From Pseudomonadota bacterium (lineage in GTDB: Bacteria > Desulfobacterota > Desulfobulbia > Desulfobulbales > JAGXFP01), in contig DAOVJK010000150.1 in NCBI GenBank assembly GCA_030673265.1, forward strand, positions 1 to 7,190: a DNA stretch of 7,190 nt. The letters run 5' to 3'. This document shows positions 1 to 6,870 of the stretch, piece by piece. The notes under the pieces are model-generated. The model saw only the letters and a list, made by a program, of their open reading frames with translations. It made no database searches and was not told the origin of the DNA. The translations under genes and the position numbers were made by a program. Positions within the stretch are counted from its first letter, which is position 1, and each line of letters opens with the position of its first letter.

Positions 1-1255
1 TGCCCTGGAGGGTCTCGAAAACAGAGAGCTTCGGGTTCAGGACATCCATGGCATGTTGGCTGAAATAGCCGACTGCGACATTTGCTCCCAAGGTAGCAGA
101 ACCGCTGCTGGGCTGGGTCTGGGCGGCCAGTACTTTGAGAAAGCTTGATTTGCCGGCCCCGTTGATGCCGACCACCGCGACCTTCTCCTGGCGCCGGATC
201 ACGCCGGACACTCCGCCGAACAGGGATTTCTCGCCGCCCTCTGGCCGGGGCCAGCTCTTACCGAGATTGTCCAGGCGGATCACATCGTCGCCGCTGCGGG
301 GTAATTCCGGGGAGATGAACTTGACCAGTCTCTGTTCGGCGGGCAGTACGATACGCTCAATCTTTTCGAGCTTCTTGATCCGGGACTGGACCTGGGCGGC
401 GTGGGAGACTCGGGCGGCAAAACGGGCGATGAAATCCTCTTCCTTGGCCAGCATCTCTTGCTGGCGGCGGTGGCTGGCCAGAAGCTGCTCTCTCCTGACC
501 TCCCGTTCACGCAGGTAGAAGTCGTAGTTGCCGTTGTAGGTGGTGATGGTCTGGTTGGCGACCTCGACGACCCGGTCGACCAGGCGATTCATGAAGTCGC
601 GGTCATGGCAGGTCATCATCAATGCGCCCTTGAAGTCGGTGGCCAACCAGTTTTCCAGCCAGACGATGGACTCCAGGTCCAGATGGTTGGTGGGTTCATC
701 CAGGAGCAGAACATCGGGGTTGATCGACAGGATCCTGGCCAGGCCGATCCGCATCTTCCAGCCGCCGCTGAACGATTCTACCGGCCGCAGATAATCATCC
801 GGGCCGATGCCGAGCCCGGTCAGTACTGCCTGGGCGCGCGCTTCCAGGTCGTAGCCGCCGCGATGCTCAAAATCTTCGACCACCGCTCCGTATCGGGTCA
901 GGAGGTTGTCGAGTTCCTCTGGTGCCATGGGCTCGGCCATGGCCGCTTCCATGGTTCGCATCTCATCGCCCAGCTCAATGGTGCGGGCTGAGGCAGCCAT
1001 TACTTCGGCCAGGGCCGAGCGACCGCACATCTCCCCGACCTCCTGGGAAAAATAGCCGATCACGATCTGGCCGGGGCGGGAGACTTCGCCCTTGTCGGGC
1101 TGTTCTTCGCCGGTGATCAAGCGGAAGATCGTGGTCTTGCCTGAGCCGTTCGGCCCGACCAGACCGGTGCGGGCATTGGCGAGGATCTGGAAGCTGGCGT
1201 CCCGGAAGAGGACTTGACTACCGTGCTGTCTGGTGATGTTGTTGAAATGGATCAT
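1..1255 (-). CDS. ABC-F family tandem ATP-binding protein, N-terminal 418 codons (C-terminus beyond left edge)
   Basis: Soluble twin-ATPase of the ABC-F family. Members bind the ribosomal E site and act on translation or give antibiotic protection; they are not transporters. Read on the minus strand, the frame is open from ATG 1255 to the window edge. The first ATPase domain is complete: Walker A GPNGSGKT (residues 34-41), signature FSGGW (162-166), Walker B VLLLDEP (182-188, Glu187) and switch His217 in TCHDRDF. A charged inter-domain linker follows (about 240-325, many Arg, Lys, Glu, Gln). The second domain begins with Walker A GINGAGKS (363-370) and a Q-loop Gln400; its signature and Walker B lie outside the window. 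No membrane segment is present. Start choice: GGAG at 1261-1264 lies 5 bases upstream of the ATG. The FSGGW signature and linker resemble the YheS/Uup branch, but the exact subgroup and role cannot be fixed. The gene is divergent from the SDR. Confidence 0.93.
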   Translation of the reverse strand, partial: MIHFNNITRQHGSQVLFRDASFQILANARTGLVGPNGSGKTTIFRLITGEEQPDKGEVSRPGQIVIGYFSQEVGEMCGRSALAEVMAASARTIELGDEMRTMEAAMAEPMAPEELDNLLTRYGAVVEDFEHRGGYDLEARAQAVLTGLGIGPDDYLRPVESFSGGWKMRIGLARILSINPDVLLLDEPTNHLDLESIVWLENWLATDFKGALMMTCHDRDFMNRLVDRVVEVANQTITTYNGNYDFYLREREVRREQLLASHRRQQEMLAKEEDFIARFAARVSHAAQVQSRIKKLEKIERIVLPAEQRLVKFISPELPRSGDDVIRLDNLGKSWPRPEGGEKSLFGGVSGVIRRQEKVAVVGINGAGKSSFLKVLAAQTQPSSGSATLGANVAVGYFSQHAMDVLNPKLSVFETLQG

Positions 1256-1382
1256 GTCTACTCCGCAAAAAAAGGCAGAAGTTAGCAGAATTGGTGGGAA
1301 GTGGAAAGGGTAAAGTTGCCGACTGCTTGGTCACGCTGCGTCAAGAGAATTTTGGTCTACCCGCCCCCATAATTAATTGTTG

Positions 1383-1412
1383 TTGACGGCTTTTGGGCCA
1401 ACGGATTATAGA
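1383..1412 (+). promoter_or_regulatory. Candidate sigma70-type promoter for the SDR gene
   Basis: TTGACG at 1383-1388 matches five of six -35 consensus bases. After 18 bases, TATAGA at 1407-1412 matches four of six -10 bases. Transcription would start near 1419, leaving a leader of about 39 bases before GTG 1458. AT-rich sequence (1371-1378) just upstream could act as an UP element. This is pattern matching only; the -10 box is imperfect. Confidence 0.45.
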
Positions 1413-1447
1413 ACTAGCCAACGTTTTATTCTTCTTGGCGCAAAATT

Positions 1448-1451
1448 GAGG
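1448..1451 (+). promoter_or_regulatory. Ribosome binding site that decides the SDR start
   Basis: GAGG lies 6 bases before GTG 1458, a normal Shine-Dalgarno spacing. The upstream in-frame TTG codons at 1377-1385 have no such site and overlap the promoter candidate. The protein also begins its Rossmann fold right after GTG 1458. Confidence 0.65.
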
Positions 1452-1457
1452 CGGGCT

Positions 1458-2279
1458 GTGAGCAGCTACTATCAAGACAAAATAGCCGTGGTTACCGGCG
1501 GCGCTTCCGGGCTGGGTCAGACGCTCTGCAAGGAGTTGGGGCTCCGGGGGGCCACGGTGGTGGCCGTGGATGTCGATCAGGACGGGGCGGAAGAGGTGTG
1601 CCAGGCTATCCGGGCACGGGGTGGCCAGGCTCTGGCCGCCTACCTGGATGTGACCATCTACGAGAACGCCCAGCGCATCGTCAAGGATGTGGTCAAGAAG
1701 TATGGCCGGATCGACCTGATCTTCAACAACGCCGGGACCGCCCTGCACGGCGAGACCCGCGACCTCAGCGTTGAGCATTGGCGGACGGTGATTGACGTCA
1801 ATCTGATGGGGGTGATCTACGGGGCCATCTCCGCCTACGGGGCAATGGTCAAACAGGGCAGCGGCCAGATCGTCAATATCGGTTCTCTGGCCGGCCTGAT
1901 CCCGGTACCCAAGGAAATCCCCTACTGCACCAGTAAATGGGCGGTGGGCGGCTTCACTAACGCCCTGCGTCTGGAAGGGGCGGGGCTCGGAGTTAAGGTC
2001 AATCTGGTCTGTCCGGGGATTATGCGCACTCCCATCCACGACAGGGTGGCTTACGTCCATGTCGACCAGAAGCGGCTGACCCGGCCACAGAGTAAGCATT
2101 TCGTCCCGCCTGAAGCTGCGGCCCGGATCATCCTTGGTCAGGTGGCACGCAACCGGGCGATCATCATCTTTCCCTTCTATGCCCGCCTGATCTGGTGGTT
2201 ATATCGATTGAACCCCTCGATCTTCAATCTGCTCTTCCGTAAGATCCTCCGGGACTTCCGCAAATTGCGTCTCCCCTGA
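1458..2279 (+). CDS. Short-chain dehydrogenase/reductase (classical SDR) with hydrophobic-basic C-terminal tail
   Basis: NAD(P)-dependent oxidoreductase of 273 residues, close to the usual classical SDR size of about 250 plus a tail. Cofactor site TGGASGLG is at residues 13-20. An acidic Asp38 ends the second strand (VAVDVD), which by family rule favours NAD(H) over NADP(H). The NNAG motif is at 90-93. The catalytic tetrad is complete: Asn115, Ser143, Tyr156 and Lys160 (YCTSK). The PG motif after strand six is at 186-187, followed by Thr191. The last 40 or so residues (234-273) are unusual: a hydrophobic, aromatic segment (IIIFPFYARLIWWLYRL) and then a basic end rich in Arg and Lys, suggesting contact with the membrane face. 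The substrate cannot be read from sequence. GTG 1458 is preferred over TTG 1377 because of the GAGG site and the fold boundary. The gene stands alone, divergent from the ABC-F gene and convergent with rodA, so it is probably its own transcription unit. Confidence 0.9.
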   Translation: MSSYYQDKIAVVTGGASGLGQTLCKELGLRGATVVAVDVDQDGAEEVCQAIRARGGQALAAYLDVTIYENAQRIVKDVVKKYGRIDLIFNNAGTALHGETRDLSVEHWRTVIDVNLMGVIYGAISAYGAMVKQGSGQIVNIGSLAGLIPVPKEIPYCTSKWAVGGFTNALRLEGAGLGVKVNLVCPGIMRTPIHDRVAYVHVDQKRLTRPQSKHFVPPEAAARIILGQVARNRAIIIFPFYARLIWWLYRLNPSIFNLLFRKILRDFRKLRLP

Positions 2280-2283
2280 ATCT

Positions 2284-2293
2284 CCGGCGCCGG
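2284..2293. repeat. 10-bp perfect palindrome between convergent SDR and rodA
   Basis: CCGGCGCCGG equals its own reverse complement and sits in the 42-base gap between the two converging stop codons. It has no loop of usable size and no T-tract on either side, so it does not look like a standard intrinsic terminator. In GC-rich DNA a palindrome of this size can arise by chance. Confidence 0.4.
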
Positions 2294-2321
2294 CGGTTAT
2301 GGCCTATCTGGTTGGCACGGC

Positions 2322-3437
2322 TCAGGAATTGAAGGTCATATGGCGGCGCATGCCGATATTGAACAGGATGCCGAGGCCGATCAGGGTGGTTAGCAGCGAA
2401 GAACCGCCATAGCTGAAAAATGGCAGGGGCATTCCAACCACTGGCAACAGGCCGAGGAGCATACCCAGGTTTATAAAGGCCTGCCAGAAGAGGAGGGATA
2501 CGATGCCGAAGCAGAGCAGTACCCCGAATTTGTCACGGGCGGAGCCCGCTATTTTCAGGGCCAGGAGAATTAAAAATATATAGCAGGCCAGAAAAAATAT
2601 GGAGCCGATAAAGCCCCACTCTTCAGCCCAGACCGAGAAGGCGAAATCGGTGTGTCGTTCCGGTAGAAAATTAAGGTGGACCTGGGTGCCTTGCAGAAAA
2701 CCCTTGCCGGACAGGAGGCCGCTGCCCACCGCGATCTTGGACTGGATGATGTGGTAGCCGCTGCCGTGGGGGTCAATCTCCGGGTTGAACAGGGTGAAAA
2801 TTCGCCGTTTCTGATAGGGTTTTAATATGTAAAACCAGCCGATGGGAATCAGGCTGAAAATGGATGAGGCCAGGACGATTATCGTCCTTAATTTCAATTT
2901 AACGAACAGGGTCATGGAAATAAAAATCGCACCCAGCATCAGGGCGGTACCAAGATCGGGTTGTTTGAGGATTAAAATAAAGGGCAGCGCCGTCAGTAAG
3001 ATTGGTGCGCCGAGTTCTTTCAGGGTGAAACCCTTGCCGGTATCTTTACGATAATAGTAACTGGCCAGATTGATGACCAAAGCCAGTTTGGCCAGTTCCG
3101 ATGGTTGCAATCTGAAGAAGCCGAGGTCGATCCAGCGTTGGGTGTTAGCTACCGAGTCTCCGAAAAACAGGGCTATGCAAAGCAGCAGGATGATAGTGGC
3201 GTAGATCGGATAATTAAGAGTCAGCAGGACTCGATAATCAATACTTATTATTATCAGGATGAGGCCGGCACCCATCAGGTAATAGGTGAGTTGCTTCATG
3301 AAATAGGAAGAGGCGCCTGCTCCTGGAGAATAGGTGGCGCTGTATAGATTGGCGAGCCCCATTGCTGCGACGAGCAGGACAGTGGCCAGTAACCCCCAGT
3401 CAAAATTAAGCAGTAGTCTCCGGTCAAATCTAAACAT
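2322..3437 (-). CDS. rodA: RodA, SEDS-family peptidoglycan glycosyltransferase
   Basis: Inner-membrane polymerase that joins lipid II into glycan strands for lateral wall growth, working with PBP2. The 371-residue protein has the usual RodA length and about ten hydrophobic segments. SEDS landmarks occur in order: RWIDLGFFRLQPSELAKL (101-118), KQPDLGTAL (158-166), the large extracytoplasmic loop with GSGYHIIQSKIAVGSGGL-like sequence (225-242), FLPERHTDFAF (257-267), WAEEWGFIGS (270-279) and VVGMPLPFFSYGGSS (333-347). Asp264 in the HTDF motif aligns with the Asp known to be essential in RodA proteins. The short Asn-Ser end after GMRRHMTF is ordinary. ATG 3437 follows a weak GAGTG site with 7 bases of spacing. 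It is the last gene of the cluster, 44 bases after mrdA, and probably shares its transcript. Paralogues such as FtsW are less likely because of the PBP2 and MreD neighbours. Confidence 0.97.
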   Translation of the reverse strand: MFRFDRRLLLNFDWGLLATVLLVAAMGLANLYSATYSPGAGASSYFMKQLTYYLMGAGLILIIISIDYRVLLTLNYPIYATIILLLCIALFFGDSVANTQRWIDLGFFRLQPSELAKLALVINLASYYYRKDTGKGFTLKELGAPILLTALPFILILKQPDLGTALMLGAIFISMTLFVKLKLRTIIVLASSIFSLIPIGWFYILKPYQKRRIFTLFNPEIDPHGSGYHIIQSKIAVGSGLLSGKGFLQGTQVHLNFLPERHTDFAFSVWAEEWGFIGSIFFLACYIFLILLALKIAGSARDKFGVLLCFGIVSLLFWQAFINLGMLLGLLPVVGMPLPFFSYGGSSLLTTLIGLGILFNIGMRRHMTFNS

Positions 3438-3481
3438 TTTCGGTCACTCGTGTTGGCGATCTGTACGCGTCGGCCAAAGTA

Positions 3482-5356
3482 TTAATCTTCAGTTAGCTTA
3501 AAATATTTCATCAAAATCTGGCGGGCAATGGGTGCGGCAGTTGAGCCGCCGTGTCTGCCATGTTCAACCAGGACTGTTATGGCAATCTCCGGGTTCTCGG
3601 CCGGTGCGTAGCAGGTAAACCAGGCGTGGTCTCGCATCTTGTAAGGTATCTTTTCCTCGGTCTCAATATCTTCAACATGGGAAAGATGCACAACCTGGGC
3701 AGTTCCTGTCTTGCCTGCCACCGTGATGTCCTTGAGACGGGCCTGTTCGCCCGTGCCATGGGGATCATTTACCGCGGCAATCAAGCCTTGGCGGATTAAT
3801 TCGAGGTTTGTCTCCCGGTCTTTGAGCTCGCCGTTTCTGATCGGGGCAAACATTTGAATTGTCTTGCCGTCCGGGTCGATGATCTCTTCAATAAGCTGCG
3901 GACGATAGGTGATGCCGCCGTTGGCAATTGCGCTGGTCATTACATTGATCTGGAGCGGCGTGGCCAGATTAAATCCCTGGCCAATCGCGATTGTCAGAGT
4001 CTCTCCGAGTTGCCAACGTTCCTGGTATTTCTTGAATTTCCAGTCTGCAGTGGGGATTAAGCCGCCTTTTTCATGTTCGAGGCTAATACCGGTTTTTTTG
4101 CCGAGACCCAGGCTATTGGCGTAGGCGGCTATAGTATCGACATGCAGATCTTGACTGAGCTGGTAAAAATACACATCACATGACTCGGCCAGGGCCCGCT
4201 TCAGGTTAACTTCGCCGTGGCCGGTTTTTTTCCAGCAACGGAAGTTGCGGTTGCCCAGGCGAAAAGATCCAGTACAGTTGAAAACGGTATCCGGGGTGAT
4301 GATTTCTTCGCCAAGCCCAGCCAGAGCGGTAATCATCTTGTAGGTAGAGGCGGGCGGATACTGACCCTGGATGGCCTTGTTGGGCAGGGGGTTTAGAGGG
4401 TCGTCAAGCATTGAGCGCCAAGCCTTTTGCGAAATACCGCCGACAAATTCATTGAGTTGCAGGGGCGGGGAACTGGCCAGTACCAGAAGGCGACCGGTCT
4501 TGACCTCTGTCGCGATTACCGCTCCCGCCAGTCCTGAGAGGGCTTTTTCTGCGGTTATCTGTAGATCGGCATCAATGGTCAACTTGATGTCGTTGCCGGG
4601 GAGCGGTTGTTTCTGGGCCAGCTGTTTTTTTTCGAAACCCTGGGCGTCAACTTCGAGCATCGACATACCCATTTCACCCCGAAGCTGGGTCTCGAAGAGT
4701 TTTTCCAGTCCCTGTTTGCCAACGCGGTCACCGCCTTCATACTCGCCCTGCAGACTACGCTGTAATTCCTTTTTATTGATCTCACCCAGATAACCAACCG
4801 TATGCGAGGCCAGGTTGTCAAAAAGGTAATCTCGAGCCGGTACTACTTCAATGCGAACTCCAGGTAGATTTAAATGGTTGTTTTCAATGTAGGCCAGGGT
4901 GCGCCAGCCAATGTCTTCCTTGAGCAAAAGCGGCACGTATTTAGGCGCACCCTCGCCAGCCCTGATGCGATCGAGGATGCTGGAGATGTCTTCATCGAGG
5001 ATTTTGGCCAGCCTCTGGATGACTTGGTCCGGGTTGGGGGCGTCTTCTCTGGTCCAGACTACATTAAAACTGGGCCGGTTGGTTATCAGTAGCTCGCCAT
5101 GCCGGTCATAAATGTTGCCCCGAGGCGCGACGATCCGCAGCTCTCTGACTCGGTTTACCTTTGCTTTTTCTTCGAATTCATAGCCCTTGTAAACCTGGAG
5201 AAACCAGAGCCTCATGATAATTATAGAGGTCAGGGCCAAGATAAAGATGGTGGCGGCCGCCAGTCGTCTTTTGAGAATGAACAGCTCAACCTCGTCAAGT
5301 TTGTTGATGCGGGTGATGGTTTTCTGCATGCTCGGCAGGGAGCGGTTTTTATTCAT
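3482..5356 (-). CDS. mrdA: Penicillin-binding protein 2 (elongasome transpeptidase)
   Basis: Class B PBP that crosslinks peptidoglycan stems in the periplasm during elongation and is the partner of RodA. It has 624 residues, a typical length. There is a short cytoplasmic N-terminus, one membrane anchor (about 32-53) and a PBP dimerisation/pedestal domain (about 65-245, with RGNIYDRHGELL at 79-90). The transpeptidase domain follows: nucleophile motif STYK (Ser337, Lys340), second motif SCD (392-394) and KTGT (549-552). The SCD motif has Asp where many PBPs have Asn, a known variant in PBP2 proteins. Cys361, Cys374, His380 and Cys393 cluster near the active site and may bind a metal (see findings). 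ATG 5356 overlaps the mreD stop as ATGA, with an AGGT ribosome site (5364-5367) 7 bases upstream, so translation is probably coupled to mreD. FtsI/PBP3 is unlikely given the motifs and the neighbours. Confidence 0.97.
   Translation of the reverse strand: MNKNRSLPSMQKTITRINKLDEVELFILKRRLAAATIFILALTSIIIMRLWFLQVYKGYEFEEKAKVNRVRELRIVAPRGNIYDRHGELLITNRPSFNVVWTREDAPNPDQVIQRLAKILDEDISSILDRIRAGEGAPKYVPLLLKEDIGWRTLAYIENNHLNLPGVRIEVVPARDYLFDNLASHTVGYLGEINKKELQRSLQGEYEGGDRVGKQGLEKLFETQLRGEMGMSMLEVDAQGFEKKQLAQKQPLPGNDIKLTIDADLQITAEKALSGLAGAVIATEVKTGRLLVLASSPPLQLNEFVGGISQKAWRSMLDDPLNPLPNKAIQGQYPPASTYKMITALAGLGEEIITPDTVFNCTGSFRLGNRNFRCWKKTGHGEVNLKRALAESCDVYFYQLSQDLHVDTIAAYANSLGLGKKTGISLEHEKGGLIPTADWKFKKYQERWQLGETLTIAIGQGFNLATPLQINVMTSAIANGGITYRPQLIEEIIDPDGKTIQMFAPIRNGELKDRETNLELIRQGLIAAVNDPHGTGEQARLKDITVAGKTGTAQVVHLSHVEDIETEEKIPYKMRDHAWFTCYAPAENPEIAITVLVEHGRHGGSTAAPIARQILMKYFKLTED
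5353..5356 (-). other. ATGA stop-start overlap between mreD and mrdA
   Basis: On the minus strand the bases ATGA contain the mrdA start ATG and the mreD stop TGA. Such overlaps commonly allow a terminating ribosome to restart on the next gene, keeping MreD and PBP2 output linked. The overlap itself is seen directly; coupling is inferred. Confidence 0.9.
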
Positions 5357-5889
5357 GAAATGAACCTGTTGCCACTTTTTCTACGCGAAGAAAACATGCG
5401 ATTTTTATTGGTGTTGATCTTAGAGACCAGACAGTCAAGTAAATGAAAAGAGGGTAGGGAGATGATCGCGAGAATACACATCTGCAGGAGAAGGTCACGC
5501 CAGGACCAGAAGATCTCTGCACTAGGGTTGAAAACGGTCATGTAGAGGTATATGGCCCCGCTGCTGGTCAGGTAGCAGACAGCAGCCAGTGGCGGCTGGT
5601 GGGTCGGTTCGTCGATTATCACGTGGCGTGAAATATACTTGATTATTACAAACAATCCTAAATAGACGGCCGGAAACAGGCCGGGCACAAAGCCCGAAAA
5701 AGTATCCATCATTAGCCCGAAAATCATGGTCAGGATGATTCCCCGATAGTTGTCGATTTTTGTGGCCATAAAGAGGACCAGCAGAAAAAGAAGATCGGGG
5801 TTGCCAAGCCATTGGGGGGTGCGCACGAAAATGGTGGTCTGGACGATCAGCAGGAAAGCGCCGAGTATGATGAAAACCGTAATTAACAT
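5353..5889 (-). CDS. mreD: MreD, rod shape-determining membrane protein
   Basis: Small integral membrane protein of the elongasome that bridges MreC and the RodA-PBP2 pair. The 178 residues are very hydrophobic, with about five or six membrane segments (1-21, 31-45, 50-64, 70-86, 103-120 and 132-155) and a short basic cytoplasmic tail (157-178). The family signature GLMMDTFSG (58-66, with Asp62) is present; an acidic residue after a Gly-rich membrane turn is typical of MreD. Overall conservation in this family is low, so the identification also rests on its position between mreC and mrdA. ATG 5889 comes 13 bases after the mreC stop with no strong ribosome site in the gap, which suggests coupling to mreC translation. 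Its TGA shares four bases with the mrdA start. Confidence 0.93.
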   Translation of the reverse strand: MLITVFIILGAFLLIVQTTIFVRTPQWLGNPDLLFLLVLFMATKIDNYRGIILTMIFGLMMDTFSGFVPGLFPAVYLGLFVIIKYISRHVIIDEPTHQPPLAAVCYLTSSGAIYLYMTVFNPSAEIFWSWRDLLLQMCILAIISLPSFHLLDCLVSKINTNKNRMFSSRRKSGNRFIS

Positions 5890-5902
5890 TGAATTATGGG
5901 AA

Positions 5903-6736
5903 TCATTCTGCCAGCTGGTTGGACTTCATGATAACTATCACATTTTCTAGCCTTGAAAAATCAACAACCGGTTCGGCTTCAATATTAAGGAACATGCCAC
6001 GGCGGTTACTGACAACTGAGGAGACCACAGCGACAGGTATTCCCTGTGGAAATACGCCGCCGAGGCCGGAAGTAATCAGGAGATCCCCCTTGTGTACTTC
6101 ATTGTTTTTAGGGACATAGAGGAGCCGGTAACTTGTCCCCGTGCCTTTGATAATGCCTTGGGTCCTGGTATCTTGGATCCGTACCTCGATGGCGCTATTG
6201 GGATCGATTGTCTGTAAAACCTTGGCCCGCTTATTGCCGCCATCCAGGATCTGGCCGACAACGCCCTCTGTGGTAATAACCGGCATGCCTTTCATCACAC
6301 CATCTCTTCTGCTGCGGTCAATAGTGAAAGTTTTAAACCATTGCGATGGATCATGGCCGATTATCCGGGCGGTTATTTTTGGTGCGGGCAATGTTTCTTT
6401 TAGTTTAAGAAGCTTACTAAGGCGGGCGTTGGTTGCAAGTGCTTCACGATAAGTGACGGTTTTGGTTTGGTATTCCAGGATTTTTTCTTTAAGGTGGTCG
6501 TTTTCCTGCTTCAGGCCGATAAGATAAATGTAGTTGGCCCAGATATCACTACCATAATCAATTATACCCGTCACTCCGGCTTGGGCGGTGCCCAGAATAT
6601 CAAATATGAGTTTGTGGGGTAGGGTGAACTCTCTGCGGCCCATAAAAGAAATAATCAGGACCCCAAACAAAACTATACAGGTTGAGATGAATAGAAAATG
6701 TTTGATGCGGCTGGTTCGCTTACCTCTTTTTTTCAT
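5903..6736 (-). CDS. mreC: MreC, rod shape-determining protein
   Basis: Bitopic inner-membrane protein whose periplasmic part assembles into filaments and activates PBP2-RodA in the elongasome. From ATG 6736 it has 277 residues. A basic cytoplasmic N-terminus (KKRGKRTSR, 2-10) precedes one membrane segment (about 11-32) and a heptad-like coiled coil (about 66-118). The paired beta-barrel MreC domain follows (about 120-272), with ARIIGHDPSQWF (123-134), GMPVITTEGVVGQI (150-163) and the family motif TSGLGGVFPQGIPV (222-235). ATG 6736 is chosen because an AGGT ribosome site (6746-6749) lies 9 bases upstream and the basic-then-hydrophobic start is typical. An in-frame TTG at 6808 would add 24 residues without family support. 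The gene follows mreB after 134 bases and is 13 bases before mreD. Confidence 0.95.
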   Translation of the reverse strand: MKKRGKRTSRIKHFLFISTCIVLFGVLIISFMGRREFTLPHKLIFDILGTAQAGVTGIIDYGSDIWANYIYLIGLKQENDHLKEKILEYQTKTVTYREALATNARLSKLLKLKETLPAPKITARIIGHDPSQWFKTFTIDRSRRDGVMKGMPVITTEGVVGQILDGGNKRAKVLQTIDPNSAIEVRIQDTRTQGIIKGTGTSYRLLYVPKNNEVHKGDLLITSGLGGVFPQGIPVAVVSSVVSNRRGMFLNIEAEPVVDFSRLENVIVIMKSNQLAE

Positions 6737-6870
6737 ACGAAACGGACCTGCAAAAGCGGTTTTTGGGGGGAAAAGCGTCCTGTTAACGGGGGCAAGGCGG
6801 CTAGGCAAGTTCCTCGCATGACGTGTAATTCAGAACGGGATAATTGGTCTGCCCCAGAGGGGAAGTCTTG
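6737..6870 (-). other. mreB-mreC intergenic leader
   Basis: This is the longest gap inside the cluster at 134 bases. It contains the mreC ribosome site (6746-6749), a short open frame from ATG 6819 whose TGA overlaps the mreC ATG, and a very short inverted repeat (CCCC-AGA-GGGG, 6852-6862). No convincing promoter or T-tract terminator is visible, so read-through from mreB is the simplest reading, with possible extra control of mreC here. Confidence 0.55.

Larger units (their letters stand above)
1256..1457. other. Divergent intergenic region between the ABC-F and SDR genes
   Basis: This 202-base stretch separates the two divergent starts and must hold the control signals for both. On the minus side there is a GGAG ribosome binding site (1261-1264) just before the ABC-F ATG. 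A TTGACG box reads leftwards near 1339-1344, but no good -10 element lies at the right distance, so no minus-strand promoter is called. An AT-rich palindrome, AATTAATT, sits at 1371-1378. The plus-strand promoter candidate is listed separately. A run of seven A (plus strand, 1267-1273) is part of the ABC-F leader. Confidence 0.6.

Noticed and set aside
401..991. 196-codon plus-strand open frame inside the ABC-F region
   Set aside because: The opposite strand encodes a clear ABC-F ATPase with all motifs in frame; the plus-strand product matches nothing and has shadow-like composition.
1339..1344. TTGACG on the minus strand as the -35 box of an ABC-F promoter
   Set aside because: No acceptable -10 hexamer occurs 16-19 bases downstream; the box alone is not enough.
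1341..2099. 252-codon minus-strand open frame opposite the SDR gene and its promoter region
   Set aside because: It lies antisense to a gene with intact catalytic motifs, shows no recognisable domain, and its Pro/His/Asp/Gly-rich composition is typical of an antisense shadow in GC-rich DNA.
3105..3347. Plus-strand open frames within rodA, mrdA and mreC (for example this one)
   Set aside because: All are opposite strongly conserved elongation genes, lack family features and have no ribosome sites or operon logic of their own.
5903..6808. Longer mreC from TTG 6808 (301 residues)
   Set aside because: A GAGG is present but only 3 bases from the TTG, the extra 24 residues do not resemble an MreC N-terminus, and ATG 6736 has a better-spaced site followed by the typical basic-hydrophobic start.
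6852..6862. Inverted repeat CCCC-AGA-GGGG after mreB as a terminator
   Set aside because: The stem is only 4 bp with a 3-base loop, and no T-tract follows on the minus strand.
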